From: Nitrososphaerales archaeon
Lineage (GTDB): Archaea; Thermoproteota; Nitrososphaeria; Nitrososphaerales; CADDZS01
Length of the DNA stretch: 41,966 bases
Reading direction: 5' to 3'
Assembly: GCA_030038075.1 (NCBI GenBank)
Contig: JASHPO010000140.1
Span: 1 to 41,966, forward strand
Part shown: positions 31,446 to 38,303 of the stretch, piece after piece
How the letters are laid out: every line of letters begins with the position of its first letter
Position numbering within the stretch: the stretch's first letter is position 1
Program-made: the position numbers and the translations under genes
Notes under the pieces: generated by a model
Told to the model about the DNA's origin: nothing
Databases searched by the model: none
Seen by the model: only the letters and a program-made list of their open reading frames with translations

Positions 31446-33320
31446 ATGGGCATCAAAGGTGTCTTTAGAACAGACCTCATACTGATTCACCCACCTTCGG
31501 TTTTCGACTTTAGGGAAGAGACTATCCTCCAAGGACCTATTGCCGATGCGGTTCCTTCTACGGACGAGTTCGAGATGTATCCGGCTGGCATAACATGCAT
31601 AGCTGCCTACCTTGCAAAGAATCAGTACAATGTTCGAATGGTAAATTTGGCTTATCGAATGCTCAAAGACAAAAACTATGATGCTAGAAAACATCTTGCG
31701 AATATGCACGCGCCAGTTTTTGGTATCGATCTTCACTGGTTGCCTCACGCTCACGGTGCGATCACAGTTGCCGAGCTCCTGAAAAAACTGCACCCGGAGA
31801 GTCTTATCCTTCTCGGAGGCCTGTCTTCCAGCTACTATCATGAGGAACTGATAAAGGAACGTTGCGTCGACTTGATATTGCGTGGCGACTCGACGGAGGA
31901 ACCTTGCCGGCAGTTGCTCGCAGCGCTCAAAGCAAAGAAGCCTCTCGATTCTGTCGAGAATTTAACCTGGAAACGTGCAGACGGCGAAATTGTAATCAAT
32001 CCACTCACATTCATTCCGAATAATCTGGACTACGTGGACATTCCAGATTACGCCTACGCCATAAAGGAAGTCTTCAAGTACCGAAGCCTGAGTGATCTCG
32101 TACCATACCTTCGCTGGCTCCAGCACCCCACGGCAATGCTCCTGAATTCTCGCGGGTGTACCTTGAATTGCTCAACATGTGGAGGCTCCCGATCCGCCTA
32201 CGAACAAATATGTCACAGATGCTGGCCGGCATTCAGGTCTCCCGAGAAGCTGGTATATGATGCAAAGTCTATCGCCTCGTTTACTCGTAGCCCCATCGTA
32301 ATGATACACGACCCGCGAGTCGGCGGCCTGCCCAGATCACAGAAATTTTTCGCTCTTCTGAAAAGGGAGCGCATTCCGAACGAGTTTGCTTTCGAACTGT
32401 TCTACCCTGCTGGAGACGATTACTTTCAGATGATCACAGACAGCGTCTCAAAGTGGAGCCTTCAGCTGACAATCGAGACTCCGAACGAAGAGCTTAGGAA
32501 GTTTGGGGGACTAAAGTTCCCTGTACCGAATAGCAGAATTGAGGACACGATTGCAAGTGCACTTGGTCATGGCTGCCGTAAGCTTGACATGTTCTTCATG
32601 GTCGGAATCCCACATCAAACATACAGCGACGCGATGGCTACAATTCCGTACTGCGAGGGACTAATAAAGCGGTTCGACGCAGATCCTCGACTCCAGTTTT
32701 TCATTTCGCCAATGGGCCCTTTCCTTGATCCTGGTTGTGGAGCATTTGAAGACCCGAAGTACGGCTACAAGCACTTTTATCGCACTCTCGAAGAACACAA
32801 GCGAGCTCTTCTGGAGCCAACTTGGGAGACTATCCTATCGTACGAAACTGATTCCATGACTCGCCAAGAGATTCTCAAGTCAAGTTATGACGTTGCAGCT
32901 GGACTAAACGACTTGAAGCTCAGGTATGGACTAATGAACAAGGAAACCTACGACGAAGTTATGAAGCACATGGAAGCCGCAAAGCAAGCGATAGATGCCA
33001 TGACAAAAGCATTTTCTCTGCCGGAGCCAGAGCGGGATCAGGCATTAGAGAAAATCAGAGAAGCGGTGCAGAAGGCTAATGTTGACTCACTTTTCAGCAA
33101 AAACGAGCTAGAATGGCACAGCGCCAGCGGTTTGAAATTTAGCTTCAGATTGCTTCGAATCCTCGCCTCAGGCTTCGGCCAAGAGGTTGTCCACAGCCTT
33201 TACAGGTTGGATGGGAAATACGATACTGCGATTTATAGTGGCGAGCGAATGACAGATCACATGCGGGGAATTCCGAAAGTCGAAGACCAACAGCACTTGC
33301 AGCTCAATGTTGTCAATTAA
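31446..33320 (+). CDS. B12-binding-domain radical SAM protein
   Basis: A 624-residue protein with an N-terminal cobalamin-binding-like Rossmann domain and a radical SAM barrel. The 4Fe-4S motif is CTLNCSTC (C238, C242, C245; C-x3-C-x2-C), directly after MLLNSRG. Further Cys follow (CHRC). In the B12 domain the usual D-x-H-x2-G appears as D95-L-H97-W-L-P, so the lower-ligand His is present but the Gly is replaced. Its overall form recalls the Ta0216-like archaeal B12/SAM family (TIGR04190), from memory. Such proteins methylate or rearrange unreactive carbons. Substrate unknown; it has a palindrome promoter. Confidence 0.85.
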   Translation: MGIKGVFRTDLILIHPPSVFDFREETILQGPIADAVPSTDEFEMYPAGITCIAAYLAKNQYNVRMVNLAYRMLKDKNYDARKHLANMHAPVFGIDLHWLPHAHGAITVAELLKKLHPESLILLGGLSSSYYHEELIKERCVDLILRGDSTEEPCRQLLAALKAKKPLDSVENLTWKRADGEIVINPLTFIPNNLDYVDIPDYAYAIKEVFKYRSLSDLVPYLRWLQHPTAMLLNSRGCTLNCSTCGGSRSAYEQICHRCWPAFRSPEKLVYDAKSIASFTRSPIVMIHDPRVGGLPRSQKFFALLKRERIPNEFAFELFYPAGDDYFQMITDSVSKWSLQLTIETPNEELRKFGGLKFPVPNSRIEDTIASALGHGCRKLDMFFMVGIPHQTYSDAMATIPYCEGLIKRFDADPRLQFFISPMGPFLDPGCGAFEDPKYGYKHFYRTLEEHKRALLEPTWETILSYETDSMTRQEILKSSYDVAAGLNDLKLRYGLMNKETYDEVMKHMEAAKQAIDAMTKAFSLPEPERDQALEKIREAVQKANVDSLFSKNELEWHSASGLKFSFRLLRILASGFGQEVVHSLYRLDGKYDTAIYSGERMTDHMRGIPKVEDQQHLQLNVVN

Positions 33321-33360
33321 CAGAGAGCGTGCTCGCCCGCCTAATTACTTAGAGCGTTGG

Positions 33361-33397
33361 ATTCTCAGTTTTGGGAATCGTGTAGCCCCATTAAATA
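33361..33397 (+). promoter_or_regulatory. Operator and TATA of the cupredoxin-like gene
   Basis: ATTCTCAGTTTTGGGAAT (33361-33378), followed by CG, with TTAAATA (33391-33397) 24.5 bp from the centre. The predicted transcription start, about 33420, is 7 nt before ATG 33427. Confidence 0.8.
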
Positions 33398-33426
33398 CCT
33401 GAGCTGGCAATTGTCTTTAACGCGAA

Positions 33427-33978
33427 ATGATAATGTGTACGCAAAAAACTCTGTATCGTCTTGGAGGTAAAAGATCAATTTCATACATAGTGCCAATCGT
33501 CATAGTCATAGTCTTGATAGTTGCGTTTGCCGCTGGATATCTAGCTGGAACTGGCACAGGAACAACAGCTACACAATTTCAAACTGTTACTTACACTACC
33601 ACAAAGGCCTCTGCAACAGGAGCTAGCCCAACGTGTGTAACGCTAGGGAACTGCCCGACTGCGTTCGTCTACATAGCTTACGGAGCTTCCAAAGATACGG
33701 GCATCGAATTGAACCCAGGAAATATCACCGTAATTATCGGCGTCAACAATACGGTAACTTGGGAAAACTTAGACACTGTGTCACAAACGTTAGCCGGAAC
33801 TAGCAGCTTCTCGACTCAAACTCTGGCACCTGGCGCCAGCTTCAGCTACACGTATACAACTCCTGGAGTGTATCCTTACTCTAGTCCAACTTACTCGTTT
33901 GAGAAGGGTATTGTGACTGTGATCCAGTCAACCGCAACGACATCAGCCGTGGGCTCAAACCCAGACGACAACTATTAG
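33427..33978 (+). CDS. Cupredoxin-fold membrane protein lacking copper ligands
   Basis: A 183-residue protein with an N-terminal anchor (YIVPIVIVIVLIVAFAAGYL) and a domain clearly homologous to the cupredoxin at 12615: ITVIIGVNNTVTWENLD aligns with ITVVIGINNTVMWTNWD, and YTYTTPGVYPY with YTFTTPGIYEY. All four copper ligands of that protein are replaced here: H105 by Q120, C139 by S153, H142 by Y156 and M145 by E159. Two new Cys (C70, C76) occur near the start of the domain. It therefore cannot bind type 1 copper in the usual way. A structural or binding role is likely. Its promoter belongs to the palindrome class. Confidence 0.8.
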   Translation: MIMCTQKTLYRLGGKRSISYIVPIVIVIVLIVAFAAGYLAGTGTGTTATQFQTVTYTTTKASATGASPTCVTLGNCPTAFVYIAYGASKDTGIELNPGNITVIIGVNNTVTWENLDTVSQTLAGTSSFSTQTLAPGASFSYTYTTPGVYPYSSPTYSFEKGIVTVIQSTATTSAVGSNPDDNY

Positions 33979-34019
33979 GAACAAATATCGCTAGCGGTCT
34001 CTGCGCGCCGGTTCCTATT
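33974..34019 (+). terminator. Inverted repeat at the end of the cupredoxin-like gene
   Basis: ATTAGGAAC (33974-33982) pairs with GTTCCTATT (34011-34019); the 28-nt loop can form a smaller CGCTAGCG hairpin. A pyrimidine-rich TCCTTTCTTTCTG follows. A plausible terminator overlapping the stop codon. Confidence 0.35.
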
Positions 34020-34054
34020 CCTTTCTTTCTGTGAGACCTTTATGGCTAGCAGCC

Positions 34055-34089
34055 ATTTTCAATAATGAGAATTGTCAGTTGCCTTAATT
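34055..34089 (+). promoter_or_regulatory. Operator and TATA of the 34126 Usp gene
   Basis: ATTTTCAATAATGAGAAT (34055-34072), with CTTAATT (34083-34089) 22.5 bp from the centre. This predicts transcription from about 34112, which excludes the TTG at 34072 as the start codon. Confidence 0.65.
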
Positions 34090-34125
34090 GCATCGCCAAA
34101 CTTTGATGAATACCTAGAATTAGTT

Positions 34126-34563
34126 TTGCCCCAACAATTAACGTTCAAACGGATTCTGGTAGCTGTGGATGGCTCCGATATATCGCTAAAGGCTGCAGAT
34201 CACGCAGCTAAAATTGCAAAAGATGAAAACGCCTCACTGACCGCGCTGCACGTAATTGCAAGTCCGCCATTTGAAATTGTAGGCGGTGCGGCAGACTATT
34301 ACGAGCACGCAAAAAAAGAAGCTAAAAAGTGGATGAAGGATGTTGAGAGTATTGCGGCTCTTCATGGAATGACTCTGAAGACAGAGATTTTGGTTGGAGC
34401 CTACTCCACACTGGACGCTATCATAGGTTATGCAGAAAATCAATTGATGGACCTCATAGTCACAGGGACCCGAGGTAAGACTCAATCAGCCAAATTACTC
34501 GTGGGTAGTGTGGCTGCAGGTCTGGTCCAGTATTCGACTTGTTCCGTCCTAGTCGTTCGCTAG
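34126..34563 (+). CDS. Universal stress protein
   Basis: A 145-residue UspA domain: FKRILVAVDGSDISLKAADHA, then LHVIASPPF, then the ATP-binding region (GTRGKTQSAKLLVGS) and a SVLVVR end. The frame is open back to TTG 34072, but the palindrome and TATA box at 34055-34089 cover that region. TTG 34126, about 15 nt behind the predicted transcription start, is the better start and gives the family's usual length. The ATPase subunit I gene follows after 49 bp and may be co-transcribed. Confidence 0.85.
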   Translation: MPQQLTFKRILVAVDGSDISLKAADHAAKIAKDENASLTALHVIASPPFEIVGGAADYYEHAKKEAKKWMKDVESIAALHGMTLKTEILVGAYSTLDAIIGYAENQLMDLIVTGTRGKTQSAKLLVGSVAAGLVQYSTCSVLVVR

Positions 34564-34612
34564 AAATTTTCCCATCTAGGGCAAACAAATGTTCTGAGTA
34601 GACGTCCTCCGA

Positions 34613-36271
34613 TTGGCAGTAGCACGTCTAAGCAGAGCAACCCTGAGGTCGCCGCGCGACGAGCTGCCCGTAATGCTTGTTAAGCTCATGGAGTTTGGGC
34701 GATTTCATCCGATCAAGAGAAAAGATTCTGTTCAGGATATTGACCTACTAGTCCTAGGTTCCAGAGCTCAGTCCGTCTACTCAAAAACAGGCGATCTTCT
34801 CGGAAAGGACGCCGTGAAGCTGGTTCGTAATAAAAAAGCTCCACTCAGAGAATTCAAAGCCCGCGACCTCGATGAGCTGATCCATACGTTTGAAGACGAC
34901 ATCGAGACACTTGGTGAAGTTCTTGCTTACACTCCAACCGAATCTGAAAGGCTTGAAATTTCTGATATGCTGCTATCTATTCGAGAGGCCTCGCTTACAG
35001 TTTTCAATAACCTTCAGAAAATATCCGTAAAATACGACCTTGCAGGAATAGTAACGATCGAAGGATTCATCCCTTCAAGCTCGATCGACGACTTTCGACA
35101 AATTCTAGACAAATATGTTTTTTCCGTCGAGACGCTAACTAAGGAAGAATCCCGGTCTTCCAGTACGCCGAGCTTGGTGGTCAACAGAAAAGTCATCTCT
35201 ATATTTGAAGATCTTTCGCTGCAGAGAGGAATTCCAAAGTACAACGAAATAGATCCCACGCCGATAGTTGCGTTTGTATTTCCGCTATTCTTCGGAATAA
35301 TGTTCGGCGACGTAGGTCACGGGGTCACGCTCCTTGCGCTTAGTTGGTACCTTTTTTCAAAAACCAAGTACATTTACTGGGGCAAGTTACTCGCCGTCTT
35401 GGGTAGCTCCGCGCTCGTCATGGGATTCGTAAGAGGTTTGTTTTTCGGAGTAGAGTTTCCGTCCCCCGTTGAGCGAGTTATTCCCCTGACCCGAGCATTG
35501 AGCGCTGGCTTTACGCTCCAAAATATACCGCTGATACTTGAGCTCGCTATCGTCATAGGCACCTTTCACCTAGCCACGGCGTACGTGATCTCATTCGTCA
35601 ACGAGATGAGGTCACGCGACTATTTGGAGGCCTTTCTGGACCGAATGGCAACTCTTGCTCTATACAGCAGCATAATCCCCTTCGGTCTGGCAGTGGCAGG
35701 AACGGATCTACAGCTCGGTGTGCTTTATACCAGTACCGCCAGTACTCCATTTTTTAATCAGCTTCTGGGACTTCAGATACCTGTCTCGATTCTTGCCAAA
35801 GACTCGCTTCCATTCATTTTAGGGTCTCTTGTCGTACTTGCAATCAGTAAACCAGTTGTAGCATACCAATCTTCCCATAAATCTAAGGATCTCGTAAGAG
35901 CAATAGGATCAGGTGTACTTCAAATAGTTGCAAAACCATTCGAGTTCTTTACAAACGTGCTGAGCTATGTAAGGCTCGGGGTACTCATGATCACGACGTA
36001 TGTTCTTGGCAGCTTGGTGGCGGGAGTACTTGCGTTTGGAGTACTTGGAGGCGTCATAGCGATATTCCTGAACATTATAGTGATGTCTATGGAAGGACTG
36101 ATCGTCTACATCCAAGATATGAGATTGCAGCTTTACGAATGGCTTTCCAAGTTCTATATCGGAACCGGTACACCCTTCTCGCCTATCATTTCAAACGGAC
36201 ACTTTTCGCGGATAACTTGGGGAGAGCAACCTGTTGTTTTCAGTGCGGTTGTACCTAATTCCCAATTTTGA
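34613..36271 (+). CDS. V/A-type ATP synthase subunit I, orphan
   Basis: A 552-residue subunit I (subunit a). An N-terminal soluble half (about 1-215) would form the stator arm. The membrane half begins at PTPIVAFVFPLFFGIMFGDVGHG, the hallmark of this family. Its helices include the conserved GVLQIVAKPFEFFTNVLSYVRLG with the proton-channel Arg (SYVRLG). The tail (MSMEGLIVYIQDMRLQLYEWLSKFY) is conserved too. It is shorter than many homologues (about 630-700). No other ATPase subunit is present in the window. Start TTG 34613 is tentative. The stop TGA lies inside the next operator. Confidence 0.9.
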   Translation: MAVARLSRATLRSPRDELPVMLVKLMEFGRFHPIKRKDSVQDIDLLVLGSRAQSVYSKTGDLLGKDAVKLVRNKKAPLREFKARDLDELIHTFEDDIETLGEVLAYTPTESERLEISDMLLSIREASLTVFNNLQKISVKYDLAGIVTIEGFIPSSSIDDFRQILDKYVFSVETLTKEESRSSSTPSLVVNRKVISIFEDLSLQRGIPKYNEIDPTPIVAFVFPLFFGIMFGDVGHGVTLLALSWYLFSKTKYIYWGKLLAVLGSSALVMGFVRGLFFGVEFPSPVERVIPLTRALSAGFTLQNIPLILELAIVIGTFHLATAYVISFVNEMRSRDYLEAFLDRMATLALYSSIIPFGLAVAGTDLQLGVLYTSTASTPFFNQLLGLQIPVSILAKDSLPFILGSLVVLAISKPVVAYQSSHKSKDLVRAIGSGVLQIVAKPFEFFTNVLSYVRLGVLMITTYVLGSLVAGVLAFGVLGGVIAIFLNIIVMSMEGLIVYIQDMRLQLYEWLSKFYIGTGTPFSPIISNGHFSRITWGEQPVVFSAVVPNSQF

Positions 36272-36292
36272 TAATCATATCCGGGCTTTAAG
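36258..36292 (+). promoter_or_regulatory. Operator and TATA of the 36333 membrane gene
   Basis: ATTCCCAATTTTGATAAT (36258-36275), with CTTTAAG (36286-36292) 22.5 bp from the centre. It overlaps the stop codon of the upstream ATPase gene. The predicted transcription start, about 36315, is downstream of ATG 36309 and upstream of ATG 36333. Confidence 0.65.
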
Positions 36293-36332
36293 TACAGAGG
36301 CTTCCCATATGACTCACACGAAAGTGAAACAG

Positions 36333-36914
36333 ATGACCGAAACAATTCAGGAAAGGAAAAATCAAGAACCTCTCCAAGTAAGCAAATGGTCAAACAGATT
36401 CATCTGGGCAGCAATAATTCAGGGCTTTGCAGCGGTGCTTCTGACAATCCCGATAGTATGGCCAACCGGCGGCATACTGGGAATAAAGATCTCACCGGCA
36501 GTTGCACAGGTTATCGCATCGGGCAGCGCAGGAACATGGTTCCTCGTCGGGTATGTGCTCTACATAACAGTAGGTGTCATTGCAGTCGGTCTGACGGCAT
36601 TGTTCTATCATCACTTTGAGGTCAACCTCGATAAGCCATACACGGGAAAAATCACCAACGGACTGGCTTGGATCCATCTGATACTGATGAACGCAGGGGC
36701 TGCCGCGGTTTCGTACATCTTGATGTATGCGGGATACTTTGGCGAAAGAGCCTTGATGCCAACGAGCGAAGGCGGCTTGAACCAAACAGAGCTATGGACA
36801 CACATCAACGTTCTCTCTCCACTGGTTGATCCTGCAGGATATGCACTGATCGTTTGCGGAATCGGCGTACTCGCCGGCGGACTCGGATTCTTGATCAACT
36901 ATTTCAGGAAGTAG
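36333..36914 (+). CDS. Membrane protein with about five helices
   Basis: A 193-residue protein. After a polar N-terminus come helices such as FIWAAIIQGFAAVLLTIPIVW and WFLVGYVLYITVGVIAVGLTALFYHHFE, then LAWIHLILMNAGAAAVSYILMY and AGYALIVCGIGVLAGGLGFLI. Paired His (YHHFE) and a His in WIHLIL at membrane interfaces could bind haem or act in quinone chemistry. ATG 36333 is chosen because of the promoter position; ATG 36309 is upstream of the predicted transcription start. A good terminator hairpin follows. No named family recognised. Confidence 0.75.
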   Translation: MTETIQERKNQEPLQVSKWSNRFIWAAIIQGFAAVLLTIPIVWPTGGILGIKISPAVAQVIASGSAGTWFLVGYVLYITVGVIAVGLTALFYHHFEVNLDKPYTGKITNGLAWIHLILMNAGAAAVSYILMYAGYFGERALMPTSEGGLNQTELWTHINVLSPLVDPAGYALIVCGIGVLAGGLGFLINYFRK

Positions 36915-36952
36915 AGGGTTGCAATTCTTCTTGCAACTCTTTTCTTATTTTT
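36915..36952 (+). terminator. Hairpin terminator
   Basis: AGGGTTGCAA and TTGCAACTCT form a 10-bp stem with two G-T pairs and a 6-nt loop. TTTCTTATTTTT follows directly. This should end the 36333 transcript. Confidence 0.6.
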
Positions 36953-36966
36953 CGAGGTGAATTTGT

Positions 36967-37161
36967 ATGAGAAAAAGCTACACCACAGTAAAGATACCTG
37001 CAGAGCTTTCGGAGAAACTTGACACTCTAGTGAACGACCTAGGTTATCGTAGCAGAGCAGAAGTCGTTAACGATGCCATCAGAAGGTTCATCGAGGAGAG
37101 AAAACGCCTCGAAACTGCTTCAGAGAAGATGGTACAGGCTCCACTGATAAAAACTGTTTAG
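36967..37161 (+). CDS. Ribbon-helix-helix (CopG-type) regulator
   Basis: A 64-residue protein: a short beta strand (YTTVKIPAELSEKLDTL) followed by two helices (GYRSRAEVVNDAIRRFIEERKR) is the standard ribbon-helix-helix DNA-binding fold. It lacks the nickel-binding C-terminal domain of NikR. A ribosome binding site (GAGGTGA, about 36955-36961) precedes ATG 36967, unusual among the mostly leaderless genes here. As a small palindrome-binding protein it is one of several candidates for a local repressor, but its target is unknown. Confidence 0.85.
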   Translation: MRKSYTTVKIPAELSEKLDTLVNDLGYRSRAEVVNDAIRRFIEERKRLETASEKMVQAPLIKTV

Positions 37162-37193
37162 AGCTCCGCTGCTTTTGCTAAACTTTTTGATAA

Positions 37194-37397
37194 TTGGTAT
37201 GCCTGATTTATGGAAATGAGAAATTGTGCAGATCTTGTGATGCTGTGTCCAGTCGATGCTTGTGCGATTGCACAAGTGCTTACAAAAGGCTCCAAGGTGT
37301 AGCTCAGAAAGTTTCCAAAGAAAAAGCGGTCGCGCCATTCTCTACAAAGTGCGATGATTGCAATCACATGGTAACCTGGAATGTCGAACCGAAATGA
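37194..37397 (+). CDS. Possible small Cys-rich zinc protein
   Basis: The frame from TTG 37194 encodes 67 residues with CRSC, CLCDC and CDDC motifs and a final NHMVTWNVEPK. This resembles small archaeal zinc-ribbon proteins. A right half-site TGATAAT (37188-37194) of the main palindrome lies upstream, with a TATA-like GATTTATG (37205-37212) about 23 bp from the would-be centre. That would favour a start at GTG 37245. Its end overlaps the decayed HTH gene on the other strand. The coding status is doubtful. Confidence 0.35.
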   Translation: MVCLIYGNEKLCRSCDAVSSRCLCDCTSAYKRLQGVAQKVSKEKAVAPFSTKCDDCNHMVTWNVEPK

Positions 37398-37675
37398 TGG
37401 GTACTTGGGCAAACTCCGCGTCAATCAAAAGTTCGGGACCAGAAAGATCTATGCTGAATGCCTTGCACTTGCTCCGCACGAACTCTGTCTTCCGACCATC
37501 ATCAGTTACAAGGATTTTTTCAACTTCCATTAGCCCGGATTCCCTCATCTCCTGATCCGGCGGTAAACCGTACTCAATGGAATTTGAGTGGACTCGCTTA
37601 AATCACGAGCTGACTGCGCAATATCTGTTGACTTCAATTATTCTTGCAGAATACTAATCCGTAAATATACTGATC
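37342..37675 (-). pseudogene. Decayed winged-helix regulator, fourth paralog
   Basis: The minus strand carries the family's features in broken frames. IFTD-stop-YSARIIEV (TAG at 37656-37654 where the paralogs have Glu of DEYS) is followed by a 1-nt shift near 37625. Then comes RDLSESTQIPLSTVYRRIR, a second 1-nt shift near 37551, and MRESGLMEVEKILVTDDGRK through to the stop at 37342. The order matches the genes at 8317, 10473 and 37877. One nonsense change plus two frameshifts indicate a true pseudogene, unless the assembly is poor here. Confidence 0.75.
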
Positions 37676-37876
37676 AGATAATTTTGGAGTGGTACTTCAC
37701 TTGTGATTCGCAATATTTCGTCTCATGAACTCGAGCGAAGCATTTGCCAGCGTGGATGGCGAGTCTTTTAAAAATAATACTCTATCGTGAAATCGTGCAT
37801 CAACACGCTCGCACTAAGAGCTATTGAATAGAAGCGTCTTCAATTTTCAGGCTAGAGTTCCATCTTTGAATGGTCT

Positions 37877-38224
37877 TCAATGAGTCACTTCCAATGCGAG
37901 CAAGGGAACCATCGGTGGATCGTCGTCCCATACCGACAGCCCTTCTTTATCCAATGAAATGCGGAGATGTCTAAAAGTTCGGCTGAACTTCTCAAATTTT
38001 TTCCCTGCATCAGTTACCACTATCTTCTCTACGGCTAACAAACCCAGACTCGTGAGCGTGTGGACTTTTCGGTAGCATGTGGCTAATGGAATCTTGGTCT
38101 CCACTGATATTTCCTCAATGGATTTTGCTTTCCCTGCTGTAGAAACAAGTATCTTTCTTTCTGTTTCGTCGGAAATGGCTCTTGCGACCGCCTCAGCTAC
38201 TCCGGGTTCAAGTTTCTTCATCAT
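37877..38224 (-). CDS. Winged-helix transcriptional regulator, paralog C
   Basis: A 115-residue member of the same family: SDETERKILVSTAGKAKSIEEIS, then TKIPLATCYRKVHTL as helix-turn-helix, then EKIVVTDAGKKFEKF in the wing. It lies behind the CBS protein gene on the same strand with 79 bp between. The gap holds its own TATA (CATTAAC, 38268-38262), the CAATCCCG-type palindrome, and a 9-bp inverted repeat between the TATA and the ATG. It is probably autoregulated and perhaps also reached by read-through from the CBS gene. Confidence 0.85.
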   Translation of the reverse strand: MMKKLEPGVAEAVARAISDETERKILVSTAGKAKSIEEISVETKIPLATCYRKVHTLTSLGLLAVEKIVVTDAGKKFEKFSRTFRHLRISLDKEGLSVWDDDPPMVPLLALEVTH

Positions 38225-38231
38225 TTTTCTG

Positions 38232-38256
38232 ACTCACCTGGAGAGATCAGGTGAGT
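38232..38256. repeat. Perfect 9-bp inverted repeat before HTH paralog C
   Basis: ACTCACCTG (38232-38240) and CAGGTGAGT (38248-38256) with a 7-nt loop. It lies 8 bp upstream of the start codon, over the predicted transcription start (about 38239) or in the leader. It could be a repressor site or a leader hairpin. The other paralogs lack it. Confidence 0.5.
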
Positions 38257-38261
38257 TGCGG

Positions 38262-38296
38262 GTTAATGGTTACAATCCCGAACCTGTGCGGGAGAT
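38262..38296 (-). promoter_or_regulatory. Palindromic operator and TATA of HTH paralog C
   Basis: CAATCCCG (38273-38280), an 8-bp spacer and CGGGAGAT (38289-38296) match the repeat upstream of the 8317 paralog in sequence, spacer length and distance to the start codon (about 60 bp). CATTAAC on the minus strand (38268-38262) is about 20 bp from the centre. Confidence 0.6.
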
Positions 38297-38303
38297 ATTT
38301 AGT

